Below, piece after piece: positions 17,523 to 26,593 of a DNA stretch of 64,000 nucleotides; position 1 is the first letter of the stretch, and every line of letters begins with the position of its first letter. The stretch is from Pseudooceanicola pacificus (GTDB lineage: Bacteria; Pseudomonadota; Alphaproteobacteria; Rhodobacterales; Rhodobacteraceae): contig NZ_WNXQ01000008.1 of assembly GCF_009789075.1 (NCBI RefSeq), positions 1 through 64,000 of the forward strand, written 5' to 3'. Below the pieces are notes generated by a model, which saw only the letters and a list, made by a program, of their open reading frames with translations, had not been told where the DNA came from and made no database searches. A program made the translations under genes and the position numbers.

Positions 17523-18401
17523 ATGCCCGCGAACACCAACGCCTATTTCACCGAGGAAAGCTCCGTCGAGGTCGTGACCAGCCGCAACGGCGCGGCTGAA
17601 AACGAACGGCTGGCGGAGGTCATGAACGTGATCATCCGCAAGCTGCACGAGGCGGTGAAGGAGATCGAGCCGACGCAGGAGGAATGGTTCAAGGCCATCA
17701 TGTTCCTGACCCAGACCGGGCATATGTGCGACGAGTGGCGGCAGGAATTCATCCTGCTGTCGGACGTGCTGGGCGTGTCGATGCTGGTCGATGCGATCAA
17801 CAACCGCAAACCCTCGGGGGCCTCCGAGTCGACGGTCCTGGGGCCGTTCCACGTGGATGGCGCGCCCGAGAGGGAGCTGGGCGCGAACATCTGTCTGGAC
17901 CAGAAGGGCGAGCCGATGCTGGTGCGGGGCCGGATCCTGGACCTGGACGGCGCGCCGATCGCCAATGCCAAGATCGACGTCTGGCAGGCGAATGACGAAG
18001 GCTTCTACGACGTGCAGCAAAAGGGCATCCAGCCGGATTTCAACCTGCGCGGCGTGTTCCGGACGAACGAGAAGGGGGAGTACTGGTTTCGCGGCGTGAA
18101 GCCGAAATACTACCCGATCCCGGATGATGGCCCCGTGGGCAAGTTGCTCGGCGCGCTTGGCCGGCATCCCTATCGCCCGGCGCATCTGCATTACATCATC
18201 GAGGCCGAGGGGTTCGAGACGCTGGTCACGCATATCTTCGACCCGGACGATCCCTATATCGAAACAGATGCGGTCTTTGGGGTGAAGGACAGCCTGATGG
18301 CCAAGTTCGAGTTGATCGAGGCCCCCGACCGGATCGCTGAGGCCGGGTTCGACACGCCCTATTTCGAAGTCGTGCACGATTTCGTCCTGTCCCGCGCCTG
18401 A
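17523..18401 (+). CDS. Hydroxyquinol 1,2-dioxygenase (copy 2)
   Basis: A 292-residue intradiol dioxygenase very like characterised hydroxyquinol 1,2-dioxygenases: N-terminal helical domain with QTGHMCDEWRQEFILLSDVLG, ESTVLGPFH, WQANDEGFYDVQ. Iron ligands are Y162, Y197 (YYPIPDDGP), H221 and H223 (RPAHLHY), spacing 35-24-2. It opens 1,2,4-trihydroxybenzene to maleylacetate, the substrate of the reductase encoded upstream. GGAGG precedes the ATG by 7-8 nt. Compared with copy 1 it is the better match to bona fide hydroxyquinol enzymes. Confidence 0.92.
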   Translation: MPANTNAYFTEESSVEVVTSRNGAAENERLAEVMNVIIRKLHEAVKEIEPTQEEWFKAIMFLTQTGHMCDEWRQEFILLSDVLGVSMLVDAINNRKPSGASESTVLGPFHVDGAPERELGANICLDQKGEPMLVRGRILDLDGAPIANAKIDVWQANDEGFYDVQQKGIQPDFNLRGVFRTNEKGEYWFRGVKPKYYPIPDDGPVGKLLGALGRHPYRPAHLHYIIEAEGFETLVTHIFDPDDPYIETDAVFGVKDSLMAKFELIEAPDRIAEAGFDTPYFEVVHDFVLSRA

Positions 18402-18421
18402 TCCCGAATTCCTGAGCTTTC

Positions 18422-19504
18422 ATGACACGATCCTATCGCCCCGCCGATCTGCACGCCGGGTCGGCCGGGGCGCTGCACCTTGCCGCGCAGGGGTATTTCT
18501 GGACCGGGTTGCAGACGGTCGATCTGCCTGGCGGCAAGGCCCTGCGCGGGCAGATGTACGTGGAATACTGGATCCCGGCCGATCTGCGTCATCCGCTGCC
18601 CATCGTGATGATCCACGGCGGCGGCGGGCAGGGGCTGGATTACCTCGGCACCGCCGAGGGCGGCGAGGGCTGGGCGCACTGGTTCGTCCGCCAGGGCTAT
18701 GCCGTCTATGTGGTGGACCGGCCCGGTCATGGCCGTGCGCCGCATCACCCGGCGGTGCAGGGCGAAATGGGGCCGCCGCCGGTTGCGGGCAGTATCGAAA
18801 GGCTGTTCACCCGGCCCGAGGCCTTTCCCGATCAATACGCGACCGCCGCGCTGCACGACAAATGGCCGGGCAGCGGGCAGTTGGGCGATCCGGCCTTCGA
18901 TGCCTTTTTCGCCGGTGCCGGGCCGATGGGCGCGGATATGGAACAGAGCCACCGGGACTGTCAGACCGCCGGGGCCGCGCTGCTGGACCTGATCGGTCCC
19001 GCGGTCCTTCTGACACACAGCGCGGGCGGGCCGACCGGCTGGCTGATAGCCGATGCACGCCCGGGCCTTGTGGCGGGGATCGTCGCAGTGGAACCCCTGG
19101 GCCCGCCCTTTGCCGAGCGGGCGGGCGGGCGGCTCGCCTGGGGCATCACCGCGGCCCCGATGACCTATAATCCGCCTGCCGCACGGGCGGAGGAGATCGC
19201 GACCGAGGAGCGGCCCGCCCCCTTTGACGGCGCCGTTGCCTGCCGGGTTCAGGCAGACCCGGCCCGCCGCCTGCCCAACCTCTGCGGTTTCCCGATTGTC
19301 GTGGTCACGGCCGAGGCCTCGTGGATGTCGGCGGACAACCACGGGACGGTCGACTTCCTCGCGCAGGCCGGGGCCGAGGTGGCGCATCTGCGGCTGGAGC
19401 AGCACGGGATCCACGGCAACGGCCATGCCATGATGCTGGAGCGCAACAGCCGCGAGATCGCGGCCCTGATCGAGGGCTGGTTGCGCGGCAACGGCCTGTC
19501 GTGA
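18422..19504 (+). CDS. Alpha/beta hydrolase (esterase)
   Basis: A 360-residue alpha/beta hydrolase with oxyanion-type IHGGGGQG (64-71), DRPGHGRAPHHP (99-110), nucleophile S200 in THSAGG and a C-terminal HGIHGNGH histidine. No signal peptide, so cytoplasmic. It ends the operon and could release an aromatic alcohol or acid from an ester before hydroxylation, or act on a ring-cleavage product (both inference). It converges with the CaiB gene with only 18 bp between stops. Confidence 0.8.
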   Translation: MTRSYRPADLHAGSAGALHLAAQGYFWTGLQTVDLPGGKALRGQMYVEYWIPADLRHPLPIVMIHGGGGQGLDYLGTAEGGEGWAHWFVRQGYAVYVVDRPGHGRAPHHPAVQGEMGPPPVAGSIERLFTRPEAFPDQYATAALHDKWPGSGQLGDPAFDAFFAGAGPMGADMEQSHRDCQTAGAALLDLIGPAVLLTHSAGGPTGWLIADARPGLVAGIVAVEPLGPPFAERAGGRLAWGITAAPMTYNPPAARAEEIATEERPAPFDGAVACRVQADPARRLPNLCGFPIVVVTAEASWMSADNHGTVDFLAQAGAEVAHLRLEQHGIHGNGHAMMLERNSREIAALIEGWLRGNGLS

Positions 19505-19522
19505 CAGCGCGCCCGGGGGCGG

Positions 19523-20719
19523 TCAGTCCTTGGCGTCGGGCTTGATCAGCGCGTCACCGAAACCTTCGGGATCGAGGTCCAGTTCGGCCATCACCTCGGC
19601 GCTGTGCTGGGCAAAGGAGGGCGGCTTGCGGTCGTAGCGCGCGGGGCTGCGCGACAGCTTGATCGGGCTGCCGGTGCCGCGATAGTCGTCGATATCCACC
19701 ACCATCTCGCGATGCTGCGTATGCGGATCGGCGATCACCTGGTCAATCGAGCGCACCATGCCGCAGGGCACCCCGGCCTTGATCAGATCGTCGGCCAGTT
19801 GCGCGCAGTCGCTGGTGGCCATGGCGGCCTCCAGCTCGCCCTTCAGCGCATCGCGGTTCTGGTTGCGGTCGCTGTTGTCGGCGAAACGGGGATCCCGGGC
19901 CAGGTCCTCGCGGCCGATCATCCGGCAGAGCGTGGCGAACTGACGGTTGTTCCCGACGGCGAGGAAAATCGGATCCGTCCCGGTGGCGAAGGTGTCGTAG
20001 GGGCAGATGTTGGGATGGGCGTTGCCCGAGGGGCCGGGCACCTTGCCCGACAGGTAGTGGTTGGGCAGATGCGGATGCAGCAGCGAAAACCCGCAGTCGT
20101 AAAGCGTGGTTTCGACGAACTGGCCCTTGCCGCTGGTGTGGCGTTCGTTGATCGCCATCAGGATGCCGATCACCGCGTTCAGGCCGGTGGTCATGTCGAC
20201 AACCGGCAGGCCGATGCGCAGGGGCTGGCCGCCCAGCTCTCCGTTCACGCTCATCAATCCGGCCGAGGCCTGGATCGCCGCGTCATAGCCCGGCATGCCG
20301 CCAAGCGGGCCGTCCGCGCCGAACCCGGAGACGCGGCAATGGACAAGGCGGGGGAAGCGGCGTTCGATCTCGTCCTCGGAGAGGCCCCATTTGTCCAGCG
20401 TGCCGGTCTTGAAGTTCTCGATGAAGACATCCGCCGTCTCAAGCAGCTTGCCCAGCAGGGCCTGTCCGGCCTCCTGCCGCAGGTCGATGGCCATGCCCCG
20501 CTTGTTGCGGTTGACGCCGATGAAATAACTGGCCGCATCGCCCTTGAAGGGAGGGCCCCACCCGCGGGTTTCGTCGCCCGAGGGCGGTTCGACCTTGATG
20601 ACATCCGCTCCGTGGTCGGCCAGGATCTGCCCGGCATAGGGGCCGCCCAGAACACGGCTGGCATCAATCACGCGAAGCCCGGCAAGGGCGCCGGACGGGG
20701 GTGTCTGAGGGTTGGTCAC
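19523..20719 (-). CDS. CaiB/BaiF type III CoA-transferase
   Basis: A 398-residue family III CoA-transferase. The N-terminal VIDASRVLGGPYAGQILADHGADVIKVEPP and the catalytic Asp (D175 in LPVVDMTTG) are present. It moves CoA between carboxylic acids by a mixed-anhydride mechanism. It is the last gene of a minus-strand operon (IclR, CoA-transferase alpha, beta, CaiB) and overlaps the beta subunit by 4 bp, so both CoA-transferase types probably serve one acid-degradation route. Donor and acceptor cannot be assigned. Confidence 0.9.
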   Translation of the reverse strand: MTNPQTPPSGALAGLRVIDASRVLGGPYAGQILADHGADVIKVEPPSGDETRGWGPPFKGDAASYFIGVNRNKRGMAIDLRQEAGQALLGKLLETADVFIENFKTGTLDKWGLSEDEIERRFPRLVHCRVSGFGADGPLGGMPGYDAAIQASAGLMSVNGELGGQPLRIGLPVVDMTTGLNAVIGILMAINERHTSGKGQFVETTLYDCGFSLLHPHLPNHYLSGKVPGPSGNAHPNICPYDTFATGTDPIFLAVGNNRQFATLCRMIGREDLARDPRFADNSDRNQNRDALKGELEAAMATSDCAQLADDLIKAGVPCGMVRSIDQVIADPHTQHREMVVDIDDYRGTGSPIKLSRSPARYDRKPPSFAQHSAEVMAELDLDPEGFGDALIKPDAKD

Positions 20720-21498
20720 ACAGTGGCCTTTCTGTCGGTGGTCTCGATGCCCGCGCGCAGTTCTGCGGCGAAGGCGGGATAGGTTTCGGCAAGTTCGTCC
20801 ATCACGCGGGTCCGCAGCAGATGCAGCGTCGCCGCGTCGGGGCCGGGAGTCGTGGCGGGATCGGGATCGTGGTCGAAGGCAAAGCCGGTCGCCTCGGTCA
20901 CCTCCGCCAGCGTATGGTCGGGGTGAAGCGACTTCAGCCGGAACCCGCGCTTGTCCTTGTTGAAGTCGAACAGCGCCTTGCCGGTCAGCAGGGCATAGGG
21001 CCCGCCCGGGCGGTAGGTGCCGGGTTCGCTGGTGCCGGGGGTCGATATGAAATCAACCTTGTCGACAAAGACGCGGGGGGAGTGTTCCTCGCGGTAGAGG
21101 ATCACCCGGGGCACCACATAGTAGAGGTAACCGGAGCCAAAGCTTCCGGGCCAGCGCGGCGCGCTGCGCGGGTAGTCGCCAAGGCCGACGAGGTTGATAT
21201 TGCCCTGCCGGTCGATCTGCCCGCCGCCCAGAAAGAACGCGTCGATCCGCCCCTGTCCGGCGGCATCGAAGAGTTCGACCGAGCCGTTGGTAAAGAAGTT
21301 ATGGGCCTCGGACCCGAGGATCGAGATCCGGAGCGGCGGTTCCCCGGTCGAGTCGCGCAGCGCGCGTGCCAGCATGGCACCGGCGGCGGGCACGGGCGAG
21401 GCCGCGCCGACAGCCACGCAGCGGCACCCGTCGAGCAGACCGGCAACCGTGCAGATCAGGATTTCGCGGGGGGTGGCGGGGGTCATGTCCTGTGTCAC
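20716..21498 (-). CDS. CoA-transferase beta subunit (GctB/IpdB-like)
   Basis: A 260-residue protein of the class I CoA-transferase fold. Typical elements are GSEAHNFFTNGSVELFD, FFLGGGQIDRQGNINLVGLGDY and FVDKVDFISTPG, which resemble the beta subunits of glutaconate CoA-transferase and of the steroid-ring hydrolase IpdAB. Whether it is a transferase or an IpdB-type ring hydrolase depends on the catalytic glutamate in the pair, which I cannot place without alignment. Overlaps alpha (21495-21498) and CaiB (20716-20719) genes by 4 bp each. Confidence 0.85.
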   Translation of the reverse strand: MTQDMTPATPREILICTVAGLLDGCRCVAVGAASPVPAAGAMLARALRDSTGEPPLRISILGSEAHNFFTNGSVELFDAAGQGRIDAFFLGGGQIDRQGNINLVGLGDYPRSAPRWPGSFGSGYLYYVVPRVILYREEHSPRVFVDKVDFISTPGTSEPGTYRPGGPYALLTGKALFDFNKDKRGFRLKSLHPDHTLAEVTEATGFAFDHDPDPATTPGPDAATLHLLRTRVMDELAETYPAFAAELRAGIETTDRKATV

Positions 21499-22304
21499 GA
21501 TACCACCTCTGCCGCCCTGGCGGCGATATAGTCGGCAAAGCCATCGTCACTGCGCGCGGCCCTGGCATAGCGCGCCATTTCGGCCTGATCGACGGGGTAG
21601 GCGCCCCACAGCCCGTAGGGCCATGCGCCGTTTTCAGCGACGGCGACATCCGTCACGTAGAGCCCCGGAAGGGTCCCGGCGGCCATCTTTTCGTCGTCCA
21701 GCAGCCGCGTCTCCGACATCCGTTCGACCGTAACAAAGGTCCGGCGGGCGGCATAGGCCATCGCCGCCAGTTCACGGCGGCGGCCGATCCAGACATTGCC
21801 TTCGCGGTCGGCCATCGGGGCGTGGAAGATCGCGACATCGGGATGGATCGCGGGGATCAGGACGATGGGATCGGGGGTGTCCGAGGTCGGGTTGTCGATC
21901 ACCGTCCAGTCCGGCCGGTTGCGCAGCAGGTCGCTGCCGATCAGCCCGCGCATGGGCATGAAGGGAACGCCTTTCTGGGCCGCCAGAAGGCCCGCGTGAA
22001 TCGCGGGGCAGGTGGCGTCGCGCAGCGCGATGCTGCCCTCCTTGACCGCGGCATTGAACCGGGGCGCGCCGCCGGCTTCGCCAAGGCTGACGGCGCTCGT
22101 CTCGATCGCGCGGACCTGGCCGGCCCCGATCAGCATGTCCGCCTGCATCCCGCCCGTGGGCACGCAGATCAGCGTCAGGTCCCTGGTGCCGATCTCGATC
22201 AGCGCCCGGGTGAAAGCCATCGAGACGCCGGCGTAATCGACTGGGATCGCAACCGAGCTGCCCGGAGCGATCTGCGCGGCCAGTCTGTGCACATCGGTGG
22301 CCAT
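21495..22304 (-). CDS. CoA-transferase alpha subunit (GctA/IpdA-like)
   Basis: A 269-residue alpha subunit of a class I CoA-transferase-fold heterodimer, with LICVPTGGMQADMLIGAGQV, GVPFMPMRGLIGSDLL, HPDVAIFHAPMADREGNVWIG and RRTFVTVERMSE. I chose the ATG at 22304 because AGAGG lies about 8-12 nt upstream; an in-frame ATG at 22355 would add 17 poorly conserved residues overlapping a likely operator. It pairs with the overlapping beta gene. Confidence 0.85.
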   Translation of the reverse strand: MATDVHRLAAQIAPGSSVAIPVDYAGVSMAFTRALIEIGTRDLTLICVPTGGMQADMLIGAGQVRAIETSAVSLGEAGGAPRFNAAVKEGSIALRDATCPAIHAGLLAAQKGVPFMPMRGLIGSDLLRNRPDWTVIDNPTSDTPDPIVLIPAIHPDVAIFHAPMADREGNVWIGRRRELAAMAYAARRTFVTVERMSETRLLDDEKMAAGTLPGLYVTDVAVAENGAWPYGLWGAYPVDQAEMARYARAARSDDGFADYIAARAAEVVS

Positions 22305-22336
22305 CGAAGTACCTCTTGGTGGTGAGAAACCTGTGT

Positions 22337-22352
22337 GTTCTATATTATGAAC
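22337..22352. promoter_or_regulatory. Candidate IclR operator before the CoA-transferase genes
   Basis: GTTCTATATTATGAAC: inverted GTTC/GAAC arms around 8 AT-rich bases, 33 bp upstream of the chosen alpha-subunit start. A similar site, GTTCTACTATACGGAAC, lies upstream of the iclR gene itself (23253-23269). The shape fits the GGAA/TTCC-type palindromes bound by many IclR proteins (inference). Confidence 0.45.
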
Positions 22353-22418
22353 CACTGTTCTAGAAAAACATGAAGCCGCAGATGAGTCAATCTGGTCGGA
22401 CAGGCGGACCGGAGGGGG

Positions 22419-23189
22419 TCAGCTGTCGCCGAAATATCCCAGGCTGGCAGAGGTGTCTTTTGCCGCGGAAACCACGTGTTGGGAAAACTCGCGCAGCTGT
22501 CGCGTCTTCAGTCTGACATCGGGGCCGGAGATGCCGATCGCCCCGGCCAGCCGGCCGTTGGGCCCCAGGATCGCGCAGGCGCAGGCGGCAATGCCATCGC
22601 GCCATTCACCCTGCGGCACGATGGCGTAGCCCTGGCGCCTGACCTTCTGCAGGTCGGCGCGCAGATCCTCCAGCCGGGTCCGTGTGGTCGCGGTGTACGG
22701 GGTCAGATCGGGGCCAAGCGAGTCTATATAGTCATCCGGCATCTGCGCGAGCATCGCCTTGCCCGTCGCCATCGTATAGGCGGGCGCGCGGGCGCCGATG
22801 CGGGTATGGGCGCGCACGTGGTGGTCGCTTTCGATCTTGTCGATATAGACGATGTCGTGACCCTGCAGGATGGACAGGTGCACCGTTTCGCGCGTCAGCT
22901 CTGCCAGGCGCTGCATGGCGGGGCGGGCGGCGCTGACCAGGTCCACCCGGCGCAGCACGCGCAATCCCAGCTCCCATATCTTGATGGTCAGCTCATAGGT
23001 GCTCTGATGCGGGACCTGCTGGACAAAGCCATTCGCCTGAAGCGTGGCCAGCAGGCGGTGGACGTTGCTCTTGGTCAGTTCCAGTTCGGCGGCCAGATCC
23101 GTGACGCCACGGGGACGGTCGCTGTTGGCCAGCGCCTCGATCAGCCGGATGCCTTTGGTAAATGCCTTGTCCATGTCCGGACCATCCAT
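22419..23189 (-). CDS. IclR family transcriptional regulator
   Basis: A 256-residue IclR regulator: N-terminal winged helix (about residues 10-70, GVTDLAAELELTKSNVHRLLATL) and a GAF-like effector domain (HLSILQGHDIVYIDKIES, TATGKAMLAQ, GIAACACAIL, AIGISGP). It lies upstream of the CoA-transferase genes on the same strand and is divergent from the TRAP operon at 23559. It probably controls one or both. An alternative ATG five codons downstream (23174) cannot be excluded, since neither start has a strong ribosome site. Confidence 0.92.
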   Translation of the reverse strand: MDGPDMDKAFTKGIRLIEALANSDRPRGVTDLAAELELTKSNVHRLLATLQANGFVQQVPHQSTYELTIKIWELGLRVLRRVDLVSAARPAMQRLAELTRETVHLSILQGHDIVYIDKIESDHHVRAHTRIGARAPAYTMATGKAMLAQMPDDYIDSLGPDLTPYTATTRTRLEDLRADLQKVRRQGYAIVPQGEWRDGIAACACAILGPNGRLAGAIGISGPDVRLKTRQLREFSQHVVSAAKDTSASLGYFGDS

Positions 23190-23252
23190 CGGCTGACGGG
23201 AAAACGCAACGACCCTCGCCGAGGGCGGACCCGCCCGACCTGTCGGAAATTC

Positions 23253-23269
23253 GTTCTACTATACGGAAC
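23253..23269. promoter_or_regulatory. Candidate IclR operator in the divergent iclR/TRAP region
   Basis: GTTCTACTATACGGAAC has GTTC and GAAC arms around 9 bp, 64 bp upstream of iclR. It shares GTTCTA and GAAC with the site at 22337-22352. The 369-bp region 23190-23558 contains this site and the GntR-type box at 23368-23377 but no gene. Confidence 0.45.
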
Positions 23270-23367
23270 ATAGTATCTCTATCTGAGACGATTTCGGCAA
23301 CTTCGGCGTAACTGACTGTTTCATCGCCATACAATAGGTTTGACAGATCGGTTTGGAGTATTGCATT

Positions 23368-23377
23368 TTGCATACAA
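23368..23377. promoter_or_regulatory. GntR-type box TTGCATACAA upstream of TRAP operon 1
   Basis: TTGCATACAA occurs here about 180 bp before dctP, again at 27845-27854 just before the gntR gene, and as the perfect palindrome TTGCATGCAA at 33352-33361. FadR/FCD-type GntR proteins commonly bind TTGTATACAA-like palindromes, so these three are a candidate regulon. Confidence 0.5.
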
Positions 23378-23558
23378 GACCTGGGTGAAGAGGAGTCGCT
23401 GAGGTTCGGCAAGGTCGGCGTCGCGGGCAATCCTGCATGGTGACGAGGGCCCCAGGTCGCAGTCCGCGCCTCAGCTTTGGGTGGGCAGGCGGCCGCATGC
23501 ACCGCGCGGGCGGGCATCAAAGTTACGGGACGGTCTTGTGACCGCGGGAGGAGAAAAA

Positions 23559-24572
23559 ATGAAATACTCAGGACGTATCACGTCGTCGATTCTGGCTGCG
23601 ACAATTTCCCTGGCGATGGCCGGCGGAGCGCAGTCCGAAGAAGCTCTGCGCTTTGGCTCGGGGCAGGCGAACGACAGCCCGCTGTATCAGCTGACCTACA
23701 AGAAGTGGGTGGACGCGATCAATGAGGAGGCGGCCGGCGAACTGACCATCACCAACTTCCCGCCGCCTTTCGCGGATGCCACGAACACCTGGGAACGTGT
23801 CGTTCAGGGCGTTGCCGACATCGGTGTCGCAGGGCTTCCGATCTCGGGCATTCCGCTGAAACGGACGCTGGTGACCACGCTGCCCTCGACCGAGGTGACC
23901 GATATGACGGCTGCCTCTATCGCGCTGGCGGAAACCTATGAAAAAGGCCTGCTTGATCCTTCGCTGGACGAGGTCAAGATTCTCGCGCTCTACACGGTCC
24001 TGCCGTCCCGCTTCTTCAGCCGCGAGCCGATCGAAGATGTCGAACAGCTCAAGGGCATGAAGGTGCGCGCCCAGGATTCCAACATGGTCAAGGCGATGGA
24101 CAAGCTGGGGGCGGCGGCGGTTTCGATCCCCTTCTCCGAAGGCTACCAAGCGATTTCGCGCGGCGTGGTCGAAGCGTCTTCGGGCAACGAGATCACCCAG
24201 TACACCTACAAGTGGTCCGACTACCTCAAGCACGGGATCGAGGACATCACCTTTGGCATGACGCCCTTCGCGATCATCATGAACAAGGAAAAGTACGAGA
24301 GCCTGTCGCCCGAGATGAAGGCGATCATCGACAAGCATTCCGGCATGACGCTGACCAAGATGCTGGCGACCGCCCAGACGGGTATCCAGAAGAAATTCTC
24401 GGACGAAATGGTGGCTGACGGCCGTCTGACCTGGCACAAACTGTCGCCCGAGCAATACGAGATCTGGAAGGCCGCGATCGCGCCTGTGGTCGACGAATGG
24501 CTCGCAAAAGGTGACGGCGTGCAAGAGACCTATGACGCCTTCCTTGCAAGCTACAAGGCAGCTCTGAAGTGA
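23559..24572 (+). CDS. TRAP transporter substrate-binding protein (DctP family), system 1
   Basis: A 337-residue periplasmic binding protein with signal peptide (residues 1-24, ending AGGAQSEE) and TRAP features such as GVADIGVAG, QLKGMKVRAQDSNMVKAMDKLGA and FAIIMNKEKYESL. The ATG at 23559 follows GGGAGGAG with an A-rich spacer. It delivers an organic acid to the fused QM membrane protein, whose GTG start overlaps its stop. Located between the IclR operon and a flavin monooxygenase, so an aromatic or alicyclic acid is the likely ligand. Confidence 0.93.
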   Translation: MKYSGRITSSILAATISLAMAGGAQSEEALRFGSGQANDSPLYQLTYKKWVDAINEEAAGELTITNFPPPFADATNTWERVVQGVADIGVAGLPISGIPLKRTLVTTLPSTEVTDMTAASIALAETYEKGLLDPSLDEVKILALYTVLPSRFFSREPIEDVEQLKGMKVRAQDSNMVKAMDKLGAAAVSIPFSEGYQAISRGVVEASSGNEITQYTYKWSDYLKHGIEDITFGMTPFAIIMNKEKYESLSPEMKAIIDKHSGMTLTKMLATAQTGIQKKFSDEMVADGRLTWHKLSPEQYEIWKAAIAPVVDEWLAKGDGVQETYDAFLASYKAALK

Positions 24573-26545
24573 GCGAGGCGACCGTGACTCTTCCGCCCAC
24601 TGCCAACGACCGTCATATCGAACTGTACGGCTCGGAGCATCACGGTCGCCAAATCGACGGGCTGCTGGCCCGCATTGATACCAGATTGGCCGGGTTCAAC
24701 CGGCTGATCGCCCTGGTCGGGGTCGTGGCGATCCTTGTCACTGCGCTGATCCAGACACTGGACGTGATCGTGATGCGGGCGATCTTCAGCTCTCCGCTCA
24801 CGGGCATCAACGAAATCTTCTCGACCGTGTTCCCCGTGTCCATCGCTGCCGTGCTGGCGGCCGGGCTGTCGCAGCGTGCGACGCTGGAAGTGGACATGAT
24901 GGCCGGGTTCCTGTCGCCCCGCGCCGTGCGGTATCTGCGCGGGATCGGGGCTGTCCTCTATCTGGGCGCGCTTATCCTGATCTTCTGGGGCGTGACGCTT
25001 CAGGCGCAGTCGACCCTGCACCGGGGCACCTACACGATCCTGAACGAAATCCCCGTCGGCCCATTCTATGTCGCCGTTGCCGTGCTGTTCCTGCTGACCA
25101 TCCCCACCCAGCTGGTTGTCGCCCTGCGCCTGGCGCTTGAGGCGCATCCCCGGTGGCCCGTGGCGCTTGCGATGGTCTTTGTTCCCGGTGTGCTGGTCCT
25201 GGCCTTCTTCACCTGGATCGCGCTGACCTTTGGCGCCTTCTTCATGACGAACATGGTGGCCTCGATGCTGGCCATCGTGGCGCTGATCTGGGTGCTGATC
25301 TTTACCTTCGTTCCGGTGGCCGCCACGCTGACGCTGTGTTCGATCCTGGGTATCGCCCTGATATTCGGGGCCAAGGGCGCCGTCGCCACGCTGGGCAGCG
25401 AAACCATGACCCTGCTGTCGAGCTATGACATCGCGGTCGTGCCGTTCTTTCTGATCATGGGCGGGCTTGCCGTGCGATCCGGCATGGCGGCCGATATCTA
25501 CAATTTCGCCTCCGCGATTTCGGCTCCGTTCCGCGGGGGGCTTGCGCTTGGCACGATTGGCGGATGCGCCGGCTTTGGCGCGCTGACCGGATCGTCGGTC
25601 GCCACGGTCGCCACCATCGGCAAGGCGGCCTTTCCAGAGATGAAAAGCCGGGGATATTCGCCCCTGTTGTCGAGTGGCGTGATCGCCGCCGGCGGCACGC
25701 TTGGCCAGCTCGTGCCGCCCTCCACTGTCGTCGTCATCTTTGCCATGATGACCGAGCAGTCGATCGGGCTGATGTATGCGGCGATCTTCGTGCCTGCCCT
25801 GATCACCATTGTGCTCTACATCGCCGCCGTCTTTCTGTTCCTTGCCGTCGCGCCCGGCAGCGCGCCGCGCGAAACCAACTGGGACGCCGGAGAGATCATG
25901 CGCTGCGGGTACCGGGCCCTGCCGGCGGTTTCCATGTTCGTGGTCATCTTTGGCGGCATGTTCGGCGGGATCTTCACGGCCAGCGAAGCCGCCGCAGTCG
26001 GCGCCGTTTTTGCCGCCCTTGTGCTGGTGCTGCGAAAATCCTATCGGCTGCGCGACACGCCCGAGATCGTGGCCGAGGTCACCGCCACGACCTCGATGAT
26101 CTACATGCTGATGATCGGCGGCTTTGCCTCGACCTTCTTCTTTTCGGCCACCGGCCTGCCGGAACTTGCCGCGCGCTCGATTGGCGGTCTGCCCCTGCCG
26201 GGCTGGGTTATCGTCTGTCTGATCTGCCTCGCCTTCCTGGTGATCGGAACGATCATGGACTCCATCGCGGTGATGATGGTCACGGCATCGGTCACGGCCT
26301 CCATCGTGTCGTCGCTTGGCTACGATGTGATCTGGTGGGGCGTCGTCATGGTGGTCATCGTGGAACTGGGTGTGATCACGCCGCCCTTCGGGCTGAACCT
26401 CTTCGCGCTCAAGAGCGTCGCGCCCGAAATCACGATCCGGCAAATCTATGGTGGCGTCCTGCCCTTCGTGGCGGCCGATGTTGTCAAGCTCGTGCTGCTG
26501 ATCGCCTTCCCGGCCTTGGCGCTCTGGCTTCCCTCTTTGATGTGA
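24569..26545 (+). CDS. TRAP transporter fused small and large permease (DctQM)
   Basis: A 658-residue membrane protein. Residues 40-190 form the DctQ four-helix unit (IQTLDVIVMRAIFSSPLTGINEI), then two extra hydrophobic helices connect to a DctM domain (about 240-658) with VVPFFLIMGGLAVRSG, GALTGSSVATVATIG, AAGGTLGQLVPPSTV and ITPPFGLNLFALKS. It uses a sodium gradient to move the ligand of the upstream DctP. Start is GTG (GTGA overlap with dctP). Fusion of Q and M is seen in a minority of TRAP systems; the other three membrane systems in this window keep them separate. Confidence 0.93.
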   Translation: MSEATVTLPPTANDRHIELYGSEHHGRQIDGLLARIDTRLAGFNRLIALVGVVAILVTALIQTLDVIVMRAIFSSPLTGINEIFSTVFPVSIAAVLAAGLSQRATLEVDMMAGFLSPRAVRYLRGIGAVLYLGALILIFWGVTLQAQSTLHRGTYTILNEIPVGPFYVAVAVLFLLTIPTQLVVALRLALEAHPRWPVALAMVFVPGVLVLAFFTWIALTFGAFFMTNMVASMLAIVALIWVLIFTFVPVAATLTLCSILGIALIFGAKGAVATLGSETMTLLSSYDIAVVPFFLIMGGLAVRSGMAADIYNFASAISAPFRGGLALGTIGGCAGFGALTGSSVATVATIGKAAFPEMKSRGYSPLLSSGVIAAGGTLGQLVPPSTVVVIFAMMTEQSIGLMYAAIFVPALITIVLYIAAVFLFLAVAPGSAPRETNWDAGEIMRCGYRALPAVSMFVVIFGGMFGGIFTASEAAAVGAVFAALVLVLRKSYRLRDTPEIVAEVTATTSMIYMLMIGGFASTFFFSATGLPELAARSIGGLPLPGWVIVCLICLAFLVIGTIMDSIAVMMVTASVTASIVSSLGYDVIWWGVVMVVIVELGVITPPFGLNLFALKSVAPEITIRQIYGGVLPFVAADVVKLVLLIAFPALALWLPSLM

Positions 26546-26593
26546 GGATGCGGTCCCGCCCGCATCGCGACTAGCGAAATCGAAAGGTCTGGA

